A stretch of DNA of 64,000 nt, from assembly GCA_026419775.2 (NCBI GenBank), contig JAOPGA020001688.1, positions 124,001 to 188,000 of the forward strand. Reading direction: 5' to 3'. Made by a program: the position numbers and the translations under genes. Positions 36,064 to 49,114 of the stretch are shown one piece after another (positions within the stretch are counted from its first letter, which is position 1; each line of letters opens with the position of its first letter). The stretch comes from Acrasis kona. Taxonomy: Eukaryota; Heterolobosea; Eutetramitea; Acrasida; Acrasidae. The notes beneath the pieces are model-generated. The model was not told the DNA's origin, did not search any database, and saw only the letters and a program-made list of their open reading frames with translations.

Positions 36064-36423
36064 TTAAAATCGTTTGCTTCTTTCTAAAAGTTCTGGATAT
36101 GGGTCGTTGCCTTTTAGTCCTGTCGATTGTGGAAGTTGGTCAATGTCGCCATCACCCCAACCAGCTCTAATGTGGTCCTCGTTACCATAGAATCTGTAAC
36201 CCTTGAATGCTTGGAAATGTTGTTTTCTAATCTTATTCTTTGCTTGGTCCTCCTCAAGACGATAGTGTCTTCCAGCTTGTAATTCTTTATCGCTGGGCAT
36301 GTATCTATCGATGAATTTTGATATTTGTAATTCCTTTCCAAAGTATGCTACGGTGCCCAATGAGAGTGCGCATGTCAGTGCGACAAGTTTGTGCGTTCTG
36401 GTAAATGGACTATATTCTCCCAT
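36064..36423 (-). CDS. Small single-helix membrane protein, possibly mitochondrial
   Basis: 119 residues. One hydrophobic segment near the N-terminus (LVALTCALSLGTVAYFG) is followed by a charged, tyrosine-rich soluble part (YRLEEDQAKNKIRKQHFQAF, then a WGDGDID acidic patch). The layout resembles single-helix accessory subunits of mitochondrial respiratory complexes, but no family is recognised. It is divergent from RPL4, with 125 nt between start codons, so both probably share a short promoter region. Confidence 0.6.
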   Translation of the reverse strand: MGEYSPFTRTHKLVALTCALSLGTVAYFGKELQISKFIDRYMPSDKELQAGRHYRLEEDQAKNKIRKQHFQAFKGYRFYGNEDHIRAGWGDGDIDQLPQSTGLKGNDPYPELLERSKRF

Positions 36424-36548
36424 GACACCAAGGTTTTAAAATTGTAAGTTGACCGGGGATTTTTTGTGCACGACCAACCCAGAAGTAGGTGTGAAAAAAT
36501 AAATAGTTTTTGTGAACAAAACAAAAGAGCACACGTCGAAAATACAAA

Positions 36549-37753
36549 ATGGTATGTACATTATACTGGGACACTGGGCAAGCTATGCAATATCAATGTG
36601 TGAAAATGTTGTGTATTCCATGGCCTGTTCTGCTGTCCTTTTTATTGAGCATGGACTAACTCATTTTTAGGCTCTAAACAGACCCCAAGTTTCAGTTTTC
36701 AACTATAGCAACCCAAGCGAGACCAAGGGACAAGCAGCTCTCCCAGACGTCTTCAACGTACCAATCCGTACTGACCTCGTCAATGTTATCCACAACTTTT
36801 TAAGAATGAACAGACGTCAACCATACGCTGTTAACTTCTTCACCGGTCACCAACACTCCGCCGAATCATGGGGTACTGGTCGTGCCGTCTCACGTATTCC
36901 TCGTGTAAGCGGTGGTGGTACGCACAGAGCCGGACAGGGAGCCTTCGGTAACATGTGCCGTTCAGGTCGCATGTTCGCCCCAACAAAGACATGGAGAAGA
37001 TGGATGCATCAAATCAAGAAGAACGAGAGAAGATACGCAACCGCTTCAGCCATCGCCGCCTCATCCGTAACTGGTTTGGTTTTGGCCCGTGGTCACCGCG
37101 CCGAGCAAGTCAGAGAACTTCCATTGGTTGTCACTGACGAACTCCAAAGCATCAAGAAGACCAAGGAAGCCGTCAACTTCTTGAAGGGAGTTGGTGCATA
37201 CCCAGACGTAAGAAAGGTCTTGACCACCAAGAAGGTCCGCCCAGGTAAGGGTAAGGCCAGGAACAGGAGATACTTGCGCAGACGTGGTCCATTGGTTGTC
37301 TACAAGAACAACTCTGGATTGACCAATGCCTTCCGCAACTTGCCAGGTGTTGACACCATCAGCGTCGACAGACTAACCCTATTGCAATTGGCACCAGGAG
37401 GACACGTCGGTCGTTTGATCATCTGGACCGAGTCCGCATTCAATGCTTTGAACGAACGTTTCGGTTCATACGATGGCGTCAACGGTGCCACCAACTTGAA
37501 GGGACGTAACGGTCAAGCATACAAGCTACACCGCCCCGTCATGGTCAACACTGATGTTGAAAGAATCATTCAATCAGATGCCGTCCAAAACGTTGTTCGC
37601 CCACGCAAGCTTCCAGCCAAGAGAAGGTTCATCAAGAGAAACCCATTGAAGAGCTTGAAGGCCTTGAACCACTTGAACCCCTATGCCACCAAGCAAGAGA
37701 GATTGAGACAATTGAGAGCCAGAAGAGCTGCTTCCAAGGCCACCACTGCATAA
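36549..37753 (+). CDS. RPL4: 60S ribosomal protein L4 (uL4)
   Basis: The start codon alone forms the first coding exon (36549-36551). It is followed by a 119-nt intron (36552-36670) and exon 2 (36671-37753), giving 361 residues, close to the yeast length of 362. Family hallmarks are RMNRRQPYAVN, SWGTGRAVSRIPRVSGGGT, RAGQGAFGNMCRSGRMFAPT, and the C-terminal extension rich in lysine and arginine. The protein lines the peptide exit tunnel of the large subunit. Codon use is biased to C/G-ending codons (AAG, AAC, GGT, ACC) compared with its neighbours, as expected for a highly expressed gene. Confidence 0.96.
36552..36670 (+). other. Long first intron of RPL4
   Basis: 119 nt, GTATGT donor and TTTTTAG acceptor, placed exactly after the ATG. 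All other inferred introns in the window are 30-47 nt. No box C/D or H/ACA snoRNA signature is visible. Introns near the start of ribosomal protein genes often influence expression in other eukaryotes, so a regulatory role is possible. Confidence 0.75.
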
Positions 37754-37891
37754 AAAACCAAACTTTAATAGTAAATAATATTGCTACAATTATATTATAT
37801 CCAAACACTTTGTTTTCTTTTGATTCCTGGTTGATCTTGAAATATCCTTTTACCTTAATTATCTCTGGAAGATAAGTGGGAGAAATTTAGA

Positions 37892-38536
37892 ATGAAGTTT
37901 GATGATATCAGTTCCATCGACATGGATCCAAACACCGTGAGAAGTGCAGCAGAAAATGCAAAAAAGTTTTTGAAAGAGTTGGATGCCTCCAACGCTTATG
38001 AACCACTCGTAGAGGCTGAAGGAGCAAAAGTAGAAAAGATTCCACCACCACCCGTTGCCGGCACTTATCGTATGACTGGAATTGTCAATGCATCAGCAAA
38101 GAAGACTTTTGATGTTCTGTCGGACGTAAACAATACCATTCCATTAAGTACTTCCATAGTCAAGATTGAAGTGTTGGATGAGATTGATGAGGGAAAGCTC
38201 AAAGTTATACACCACGAACACAAAGCACCAGGATTTGCAGTGTCCGCTCGTGATTTTATTATAGTCACCACATCAGAAAAAGAAAATGATGGAAGCTACA
38301 CAATCGTCAATGCTAGCGTCGAACATCCCAAGAAGCCAGAAGTGTCAGGATTTGTAAGAGGTCACTTGATCGCATCTGGATATTTCTTATACCCTGAGGG
38401 CGATGATAAATGCAAACTTGTTTACATCATTCAAACTGATCCAAAAGGTTGGATTCCTGGATGGGTTATTAGCATGGCAAACAAGCAGTTGCCTGAGACC
38501 TTCAAGCGTATCACTGACTTCATCTCAAAGCAATAA
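37892..38536 (+). CDS. START-domain lipid-binding protein
   Basis: 214 residues, almost all a START/SRPBCC-type domain. Landmarks are YRMTGIVNASAKKTFDVL, an acidic DEIDEGKLKVIHHEHKAPGFAVSARDFI block (family '..R.ARDFV.'), GHLIASGYFLYP and a C-terminal amphipathic helix ending TDFISKQ. There is no targeting signal, so a cytosolic carrier of phospholipid, sterol or ceramide is likely. Ligand class cannot be assigned by eye. It starts 138 nt after RPL4 ends. Confidence 0.78.
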   Translation: MKFDDISSIDMDPNTVRSAAENAKKFLKELDASNAYEPLVEAEGAKVEKIPPPPVAGTYRMTGIVNASAKKTFDVLSDVNNTIPLSTSIVKIEVLDEIDEGKLKVIHHEHKAPGFAVSARDFIIVTTSEKENDGSYTIVNASVEHPKKPEVSGFVRGHLIASGYFLYPEGDDKCKLVYIIQTDPKGWIPGWVISMANKQLPETFKRITDFISKQ

Positions 38537-38589
38537 ACATGTGTTTCTGAATCCTGTTTGTTTGTAACAATGAACAACCTTGCACACAA

Positions 38590-39269
38590 ATGAACTCTTC
38601 ATACAATGACACAACAAACACCAACAAATCCCGTGAAAGCATACTGCAGCCATGTAGCTACAAAATACATCCATTAGAAGGGGATCAAAAGACAGGTTGG
38701 TAATATATAACATTTATTTGAACGTTCAAGATTTGAAGATCTTTGAGCAACATTTGGCGTACTCTTATAACGAAGAACGTAAGACAGCGCAAATATACAA
38801 AAGTAAGTAAAAGAATTGTGACAAAGACTTATAGTAGTGGCATTATCTATAATTGTATTGTTCTTTATCTACACTATTTATAAGACATATATCATCAAAG
38901 AAGTGAGCCTTGATATGAATGTGAAGTCAACACATCTTATTTTTAAATAGGGCAATGGGAAAATGTTATTTTTTATAGGGTGTTTCTTGGTGTGCGGCTT
39001 TCTCTTATGTGGTTTCCATAAAACCAGGGGGAAGGCACATAAAAAGTAATTATAATTAAACAATTAATTAACCTTTTAGCATGATATCGAGATGTAATAA
39101 TATTCTTCGCTTGTTCAAAATAAAGTTCAATGAGGAGAAGCAGAGATTAGTACGGATAAAGATCGTACCGAAGCTTCCGATGCCTGCACAAGATGGAAAA
39201 TCAGAGAGCGAAGCATTTCATAATAATCTTAAACGTGTTGAGCATATGGATTTTAGTAAATATAAATAA
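38590..39269 (+). CDS. CNEP1R1: CNEP1R1/Spo7-like regulatory subunit of the nuclear-envelope phosphatase
   Basis: Five short exons (38590-38695, 38731-38802, 38835-38920, 38951-39045, 39080-39269) with introns of 35, 32, 30 and 34 nt give 182 residues; all phases agree. The product has DLKIFEQHLAYSYNEER (animal subunit DLKAFERRLTEYI), a first membrane helix (IVALSIIVLFFIYTIYK), a second (MLFFIGCFLVCGFLLCGFHK, animal LFFAGIHKR) and a tail with SRCNNILRLFKIKF and RIKIVPKLP (animal ARCRTVLAEYNM, LILKPRP). In the family it partners a CTDNEP1/Nem1 phosphatase that activates lipin, controlling membrane lipid synthesis. The 30-nt intron is at the lower limit seen here. Confidence 0.7.
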
Positions 39270-39392
39270 AATATGTTTTGAAATTGGTAGATTGTGTTTG
39301 ATAGTTTGTCTTTGTTTTAAAAATATGTGCGCACAACATCATGGTTGACAGACAAGGTGCCAAAATCATAAAGGCGTTTAATATTTCAAAAC

Positions 39393-41358
39393 ATGATGAG
39401 ACCAGCTTCAGCAGGTGGCAAGCGAGTTTTTCAAGACAAGATGAAGTCATCTGGTGATTTGCTGGTCGACAATTTCCCAATGAGAGAGGATGATGCAGCA
39501 ACAACAATATCAAACTCGACTAGAGAATTATCTACATTCTCAAAGATGGGTGGAGGTTCAAACAAGAATAGAAAACCATTTGATCAAGTCTATCGCACAT
39601 CTTGTGCTAAGGTTAACCTTGAGCCTTTAGATTTTGTGCTAGTTGGAACAGAGAAGAGAATGTTGGAAGTAGATTTAGATTTGTTACCACATATACATTA
39701 TCAACAAATAATCAATTCATTGAAACTAGCCAAACGTGAATCATTTGTATCCATTAGAATAGCATGGGGCGAAACTAATGACGCTCGTGCTGTTGTAAAT
39801 AACAAGGCATTTGAATCTCTACTGCGCAGTACGAAGCAAGCAATCCCTGAAGGCAGCATGACGATGACAAGAAATTTTGTAAGAGAAACTGTAGCAATCA
39901 AAGCTCTTCAAAAATACAATACAGAACCGTCGGTGAGTGCGCATCAAAATGACAAGAAAAAATATAGAATAACTCAGTCTGTCGAACTAGTGCCTCCGCT
40001 TGATATTACAGAGTCAGTAAGGTTAACAAGAACAATCGTTCCATTCTTGGGTGCAATGCTTCAAACTTTGGAACTTGTCGGATTTAAATTAACATCACAT
40101 TGCACATGTTTGTTAGGTGCTGCTATTAAAATGGTCGGAAAACATCAGCTTCAGAGCTTGTCTTTGAAGAATTCAAAGATGGGTGATGATGGATTTAAGG
40201 AGTTGGGTCCAGCATTGAGAGATTGCCTTCAGCTGAGGAGGTTACAATTAAGTGGTTGTCTTTTGACCGACGCCAGTGCTCAATACTTATATGCAATGGT
40301 CAAGAGTAAGGAAGAAGTACAAAAGTCAGAAAGTTGGATGAACAGCCTTCGTCAGCCAATGAGGACTTTTAGCCCCTCAAGTGTAGGACCTGATTTTAGC
40401 AGTGCTTTTAATAGTGGAAATATGGAGAAGATTGTAAACATTAATGAATTATATGGCATTGATTTGTCGGATAATTACTTCACTGACGTAGGTTCAAGAT
40501 TGTTCGCTAAATTAATATCAAATGATGGATTAAGGAGTAAGTAGCTATTATGTTTCAATTCATTAATCTCTAGGCTTGAACATTTCTAAAAACTCACTCG
40601 GCTATTCTGGGTTAGCCTCATTTATTGACGCAGTTAATACAAGTAATACATTGGAGTATCTGAACCTGAGCGAAAACGAAGGGATACGAGATTTCATGGA
40701 TCAAAACATTACAAAAAGCAACTTTATATTACAGTATTCTTCGCGGGAGTTGATTTTCATAAGAAACACAAAGAAAGCTGCAAAGAGTAGCTCTAAAAAG
40801 AAGTCAAAAAAGAGAGCAAAGAGGTACATTGGTCCTGTTAGAGGTATAGGAGGAGATGTGCTTGAATCTGACGAAGAAGGTAGCATTGCAGAATCTCACA
40901 GCTCACAAGCCAGCGATCAACCTAAAAGAAAGATCAAACCAACAAAGAAATCAGGCAAAGCTAGACTAGAAAAATACAAACAACAAAATAAAAAACTAAA
41001 GGAAATGACAAGAGAAATGGTAAACAGAATAAAATCAATCGAAGAAAAGAGCCACAAGGAACAAAACAAAACAGAAGTCATGATCGACGAATTACAAAAA
41101 TCAGTTGAGCATTTAGCAGTCCTTGTAACCGACATTGAACGTGCACCAACAAAACAACCAAGACAAGCCTTCACCCAACAACAAGAACAAGACAATAGGC
41201 AAAACTCCTCCGATTCCTCACCACGTCTAGAACACTATAACAACGACGACTACGACAGTCAAAGTCACAGTGACTCATCACAAAGTGTCAGCAGCCAAGA
41301 AGAAGAAGAACAAGACGAAATAACAAGAAGACTTTCACAAATGTGGAACTTTAATTAA
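39393..41358 (+). CDS. CEP78: CEP78-like centrosomal leucine-rich-repeat protein
   Basis: Two exons (39393-40536, 40574-41358; 37-nt intron). The N-terminal part reads FDQVYRTSCAKVNLEPL with VDLDLLPHIHYQQIINSLKL (human CEP78: YEYLCALQNSVPLPAV, LDFNADRL, STLKI). Leucine-rich repeats follow (LQTLELVGFKLT, LQSLSLKNSKMGDDGFKEL, LRRLQLSGCLLTDA) with the CEP78-like insert KEEVQKSESWMNSLRQ (human RRHEETWAESLR). The second exon adds one more repeat, a basic region, a coiled coil (about QQNKKLKEMTREMVNRIKSI) and an acidic serine-rich tail. CEP78 sits at centrioles and acts in ciliogenesis. Two adjacent ATGs (39393, 39396) are equally possible starts. Confidence 0.72.
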
Positions 41359-41359
41359 T

Positions 41360-44349
<2,990 letters not shown>

Positions 44350-44462
44350 GGTTGAAGGGTGGGAAATTCGATCAACCGAGTCGAATTATTTTAAACGAAC
44401 AACATATAAAAGTCTAAACAAGAACATAGGAGACTCAGCCTTCAAAACTCTATGTAAAATAG

Positions 44463-44816
44463 AACAGCACCCACATTACTTGTCTAAATTTAGTCTCTAA
44501 GTGCTGTAGAATTTTTGATTCATTTTATGGAGACGGTACTGCACGTGCAAATAGGCTGCAACAATGTTGTGATTATGTGTTTTATGTAACTCAAAGGACT
44601 ATAAGTAATTTCAATCCCAGCAGTTATAAAATTGTATACGAGGACACCACACCACAAGGAATTCTAGAGTGTGGCATATATGCTTATTTTTATGTGCTAT
44701 GTATCTTGAAGAAAGATGAAGAGCAAATTTTATTACGATTATCCCCACCAGTACAAAAGATACGTACTCGAATTCTATATTGTTACATTCATGCACCGCA
44801 AATTGTACTAAATTAA
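44463..44816 (+). CDS. C-terminal part of a Ulp1/adenain-like (C48) cysteine protease; 5' end unresolved
   Basis: An open frame of 117 codons reads THITCLNLVSKCCRIFDSF (family HW.L..I.....I.iyDS) and later TTPQGILECGIYAYFYVLCI (family Q..ndCGvfv). A catalytic His, Asp, Gln and Cys are therefore all placed. It follows an in-frame stop at 44460-44462 that could be an intron acceptor (…AAATAG). The upstream exon would run antisense into MCM6 exon 1, and no convincing start codon is seen. It may be a gene fragment or a short gene with an unseen first exon. Family members cleave SUMO-like proteins; others occur in mobile elements. Confidence 0.4.
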   Translation, partial: NSTHITCLNLVSKCCRIFDSFYGDGTARANRLQQCCDYVFYVTQRTISNFNPSSYKIVYEDTTPQGILECGIYAYFYVLCILKKDEEQILLRLSPPVQKIRTRILYCYIHAPQIVLN

Positions 44817-45114
44817 TTAACGACATTAATGTTTTTATTGCTGTTTTTAATTTATATTACACGACACTTCTGTGCTTATCAAACTTCTCTACTTTTCCAT
44901 TTTATACACGATGTTTATTTCTTAAATTGAACAAGGTTTTAGGATTGATGAGCATCTATCTGCAACTTGTATATAAATGTCAAGAATTGCTACAACTTGA
45001 CCTGGCGTGACTGCTTGGAAGGACTTCACGAATTGAGCCGTTCAGAAGTGTGAGGATTACAAAAAACGGTTTGTTATAAATGTGACAGTTCCTTTGTTCT
45101 TTTTATTACAATAC

Positions 45115-46233
45115 ATGACCGACTCTAATCCCCTCGTTGACGACGATGTTGTTGTCAGTGGCGTATGTAAATATCTACCACTCAAAGAGGCTTTACGTAT
45201 GCAGTGTCTTAACAAGAATTGGAAAGCCATACTAATGGAAGAGGTTTCGAACCGTTCAAATTTGCATTTAAACTTCCAAACTCCTCTCGAAATTGATGAA
45301 ATTGCACCAGTCATATTAAAATATGGAAAAAATACCACAAAAATTACGTTGGTGGAGGCGTCTTTCTCTTATCATTATGTTGACCTGTTTAAAAGTACGT
45401 TGAAGGACAGCGGTTGTAGACCAACCACGTTTGTTTTCGCCTTCTGCAATACAAAAAGAGGACAGGGCATTCACCAAAATGTGTTCTCGTCAGAAATTCC
45501 CAGTCTAAAGGCAATAGTGAATATCAAGTTTAATAACAACAGATTTTATTTTGATGAGGGTTTTGAAGATGTTTTAGAGAATTACAATTTGTGCAAAATA
45601 GATATGGAAGACTACTTCGACCTCATTGTCAAGCACGACTTGGAATATATAATCCCACTAGATTACCATATATTTCGCTTTTATTATGGTGATGACGACT
45701 CCGACGAAGACAAGCACATTTACGCCCCATTTACATCGCACATTAAACCGTTCTACGACAACGAAATTATCGACGTCAACGAAATTTTGGGCGACAAACA
45801 TCAACATCACATTGGACACGCTTATCTGCACACCTTGAAAAAAAACATTGTAGGTAACCCAACAGAAGATGCTCAAAACGCATTTGGGACTTGGAGATAT
45901 AACCAACAAACTAGGGATTTTGTAGACTATTTGAAGTACTTATTGGATTTGGGACTTGATATCAAGCAAACAGATAAGAAGGGTAGAGACATGTTCGCCA
46001 TGGCGAGAGGAATAGACGATTGGTGGAGTGGTGAGTTTAAAAACGAAGGATCTGAAGTGCCTTGGTCCATAGAAGACTTTTTATATGAGACATCTGGAAT
46101 TCCAAAGGCTAAAAAATCAAAAAAGAGAAAGGCGTCAGATGACGAATCTAGTTTTCAACCAAATCAACGTAGAAGCAGTAGAAAGAAACAAAATACTCAA
46201 AAATATGATATTTATAAGAAATATTATTTTTAA
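45115..46233 (+). CDS. F-box-type protein with basic C-terminus
   Basis: 372 residues from the ATG at 45115 (an in-frame ATG 33 nt upstream is also possible). The start reads VVVSGVCKYLPLKEALRMQCLNKNW, an F-box-like helix triplet that in other proteins docks on SKP1 of an SCF ubiquitin ligase. The middle has no clear substrate-binding repeat but a tract of aspartates (DDDSDEDKHIY) and a Trp-rich stretch (DDWWSGEF). The tail is rich in lysine and arginine (KKSKKRKAS, RRSSRKK), suggesting nuclear location or nucleic-acid contact. Similar F-box leaders are often expanded in amoebae. Confidence 0.6.
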   Translation: MTDSNPLVDDDVVVSGVCKYLPLKEALRMQCLNKNWKAILMEEVSNRSNLHLNFQTPLEIDEIAPVILKYGKNTTKITLVEASFSYHYVDLFKSTLKDSGCRPTTFVFAFCNTKRGQGIHQNVFSSEIPSLKAIVNIKFNNNRFYFDEGFEDVLENYNLCKIDMEDYFDLIVKHDLEYIIPLDYHIFRFYYGDDDSDEDKHIYAPFTSHIKPFYDNEIIDVNEILGDKHQHHIGHAYLHTLKKNIVGNPTEDAQNAFGTWRYNQQTRDFVDYLKYLLDLGLDIKQTDKKGRDMFAMARGIDDWWSGEFKNEGSEVPWSIEDFLYETSGIPKAKKSKKRKASDDESSFQPNQRRSSRKKQNTQKYDIYKKYYF

Positions 46234-46614
46234 AATAAACCTTTTTAATTTATTATTCAATGCGTATGTTGGTGTTGCTGGGTAGTCACAGAGATTACAA
46301 TCTGTTCGTCTTCTCATTCTCTATTTCTTAAAAACTATCAATATCATTAGGATTTAATAATGAGATTGCAATCCGCTTTTGAAAATTGTTTCCACTTTTG
46401 TTCGTTCAATCCATCAAACTTCAAAACATCTGTTGAGTTGTCTTAAAAATACTTGTAACGGTCAATCATCAAAGTGGTTGGCCTCCGGAATATTCTCTCT
46501 TTTATTGCAACGCAAGAGACTCTATCGCTTGATTATTCCATGAGCAATAAACCACTCCAAAGTGATAGGTGTGTATTATATTGATACTTGTATTTTAATA
46601 TACATTTTGTCAGA
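46234..46614. other. Intergenic stretch, nothing recognised
   Basis: 380 nt between two plus-strand genes. The TACATTTTGTCAG just before 46615 resembles an intron acceptor, so the deadenylase might have an unseen non-coding or short first exon. Confidence 0.35.
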
Positions 46615-47720
46615 ATGAGGGACAGATACAAAGATGTTCTACCGAATGACCCGCGGATACGCCAAATGAACATCACAACTTTGAGTACGGTGGGAACTCC
46701 GCAACTTGACGAACTGCGGGAGAAGGTAAAAATTGTGGACGTTTGGGCGAGCAACCTGGATGAAGAGATGGAAGTGATACTGAGTACATTAGAAAAGTAC
46801 CCATGCATTGCCATGGTAGGGTTTTTTTCATTGTTTATTTTGTTTAACATGTTGAACACAGGATACCGAATTTCCAGGCATAGTCGCACGGCCAACCGGC
46901 CAATTCCGATCCTCATCCGAACATTACTATCAAACAGTTCGGTGCAATGTCAACCTCTTAAAAATCATACAGTTGGGTCTGACCTTTTCCGACGAGAACG
47001 GAAACCTACCCGAAGATGGTAGATGCTCCTGGCAGTTTAATTTCAAGTTCAACATACAGTAAGTGTGCAACGATCCAACTTACTTTTTAACACGAAAGAG
47101 AGGACATGTACGCACAGGACAGTATAGAGCTGCTGACACGCTCCGGAATAGATTTTAACACCCATCAAAACGACGGCATCGATGTGGAATACTTTGGAGA
47201 ATTGTTGATGAGCAGTGGCGTCGTGTTCAACGACAATGTGAAATGGATAAGTTTTCACAGTGCTTATGACTTTGCATACCTGATCAAACTACTCACTTGC
47301 AGTCCGCTACCTAACGTAGAGTCAGAGTTTTTTGATCTGCTTCATCACTTTTTCCCGTGCATATTTGACATCAAGTACTTGATGAAGAGTTGCGATACGC
47401 TCAAAGGTGGATTGAACCATCTGGCAGAAGAATTGAACGTGACGCGAATCGGACCTGCCCATCAAGCAGGAAGCGACAGTTTACTGACGGCTGCCACATT
47501 TTTCAAGATGATGAGAGTGTTCTTCGAGAACAATTTGAGCGATCCAAAGTACATTGGCGTTCTATATGGATTGGGTCAGGGTTATGATAATGCTGCCATA
47601 AGCACCGCACCTAATCAAGGCACGCCAGGTACTCCTACGTCTAGCGTTATATCGACCACCGTGGTGAATGCCGGAAGGGAGAAGGAAGCGAATGATGATG
47701 GCTATTCATTAAGCGGCTAG
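46615..47720 (+). CDS. CNOT7: CCR4-NOT deadenylase subunit CAF1 (CNOT7/CNOT8)
   Basis: Three exons (46615-46815, 46862-47058, 47099-47720; introns of 46 and 40 nt) encode 339 residues. DEDD-nuclease motifs are complete: MDTEFPG (Asp, Glu), [15 protein letters not shown] (Asp; family HSGYDFGYL), FDIKYLMK and [11 protein letters not shown] (Asp and His region). The first about 65 residues ([19 protein letters not shown]) are an extension before the family start [10 protein letters not shown]. The enzyme removes poly(A) tails from cytoplasmic mRNA. The ATG at 46615 was preferred; another lies 27 nt upstream in frame. Confidence 0.9.
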
Positions 47721-47814
47721 AAAAATGCTTTTTTGTAATATTTACAGTTCAACATCATACACTCATGTGTAACCCACTATTACTTGTAAACTCTTTAAAA
47801 TAGAAAGAATATTG

Positions 47815-48351
47815 TTAATTTATTTGTGTGACAATTTTCTTGGCCTTTTTCTTTCCCAGACGTACGGTTGTTCCTAACGCCCTTTCAATCTTGGCGATGA
47901 TTGCGAGGTTCATGACTGCATTTCCATTTTCGATTTCGGAAAGCACGGATACCTTCTCGTTGATCGCATTGGCCAATTCGCTTCTTGTCATATTCTTTTC
48001 CGTACGTGCTTGTTGGATCTTCATGGCGACTTCTCTGCCGACGCGGTTAACGTGGAAGTCTTCGTCTTCCTCTTCCAGCTTGCGAGCGTTTGTTACGAGT
48101 GGTGCTTTTTGTTTGTTGTGACCGGCATTGAATTTTTGTTCTACTTGTGCCCCGGGTACTGATGTATTTATACCAGGACCTCTTGATTGGGGTTTGCTGT
48201 TCTTGTGGTGAGCGTAACTGGCGCTTCCAACAGGGCCGATAGGTGCGGAAAATGTGTTATTGTTAGAGCTTCCATCTTCTTTGGGTGCTCCCATTCCTCT
48301 TGGTCTACCATTGACGCTTGATTTCTTTACTTCTGTCCATTCGTCTGACAT
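47815..48351 (-). CDS. MBF1: Multiprotein bridging factor 1 (MBF1/EDF1)
   Basis: 178 residues, intronless. The N-terminal segment MSDEWTEVKK is typical (W.. V..). The C-terminal helix-turn-helix has MKIQQARTEKNMTRSELANA and VSVLSEIENGNAVMN (family YE.GrAIPN) and ends with a basic tail RLGKKKAKK. MBF1 acts as a transcriptional coactivator bridging TBP and activators, and in yeast and animals also responds to ribosome collisions. A low-complexity linker rich in Asn, Ser and Gly makes this copy slightly longer than the usual about 150 residues. Confidence 0.92.
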   Translation of the reverse strand: MSDEWTEVKKSSVNGRPRGMGAPKEDGSSNNNTFSAPIGPVGSASYAHHKNSKPQSRGPGINTSVPGAQVEQKFNAGHNKQKAPLVTNARKLEEEDEDFHVNRVGREVAMKIQQARTEKNMTRSELANAINEKVSVLSEIENGNAVMNLAIIAKIERALGTTVRLGKKKAKKIVTQIN

Positions 48352-48495
48352 TGTTGTGATGAAGATATTTTTGTATTTTTAAAACACACGTCTTTGTATT
48401 TAAAGATTTCGGAACTTGGTTCCTTGTCAACTGAAACTTCCTGCACGGAATTGATGTTCTAAAACAACTGACATTAAATCTTTAACAAGTATTTA

Positions 48496-49114
48496 TTATG
48501 CGTTCCTTCTTTTCATGAGCTCTGATTCGATTTTCCACGCTGAGTCTTTGTGGTATTGCATCAACTTTTCAAGTTGTTCTGTTGACAACATAGATAGGTC
48601 TTGATCTGGCAGCTTGGGTACCTCTTGTGGTGAGGGTACAGGAACAGGTTCGAACTGGGTTGGTGATGATGGAGAGGTGATTTGACCTGGTGCGAATGCA
48701 ATACCATCTAGAGTATCCCAAAACTGATTGGTGAATGACTTGGCATCTGCAGCATGATTAGCAAAGGTTCCAACTCCAACAATAGCGCTTAGACCTCCGG
48801 TTAAAAACCCTGTTACTAGCCCCTTTGTTGTTATAGATGTGGAGAAGAGTTGGACATACCGTTGCAACAGCAATTTTAGCGTAGTAATGTAGGGTTACTG
48901 CTGTTTTCCCATCTGAACCTTGCCCAACTAAGACAGAAATTTCAGGTACGAAATTAATGTGAATGCCCTTCTTTGTTGCTTCAACTAGGTTGTTGCTGCT
49001 TTGATTCTTGAGGTTGAACTGTTGTCCGCTTAAGAACTGTCTTGTGTGCTCTGCAACATCAGTTTTGAATCCATCATATGACCTAACTTCACGAATATTC
49101 CATACGTCAGTCAT
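48496..49114 (-). CDS. Protein of unknown function with a glycine-rich hydrophobic segment
   Basis: Two exons (48860-49114, 48496-48822; 37-nt intron with GTATGT donor) give 193 residues. The junction restores AVATGLVTGFLTGGLSAIVG, a glycine-zipper-like hydrophobic stretch that may insert in or lie on a membrane. The N-terminal half (MTDVWNIREVRSYDGFKTD) looks globular with alternating beta strands. A proline-rich linker (PVPVPSPQEVPKLPDQ) and a final helix (STEQLEKLMQYHKDSAWKIE) follow. I recognise no family. Its start codon overlaps the stop of a coding-like segment upstream on the same strand. Confidence 0.6.

Noticed and set aside
36552-36670. snoRNA inside the RPL4 intron
   Set aside because: No box C/D pair or H/ACA hairpins with ACA tail could be found.
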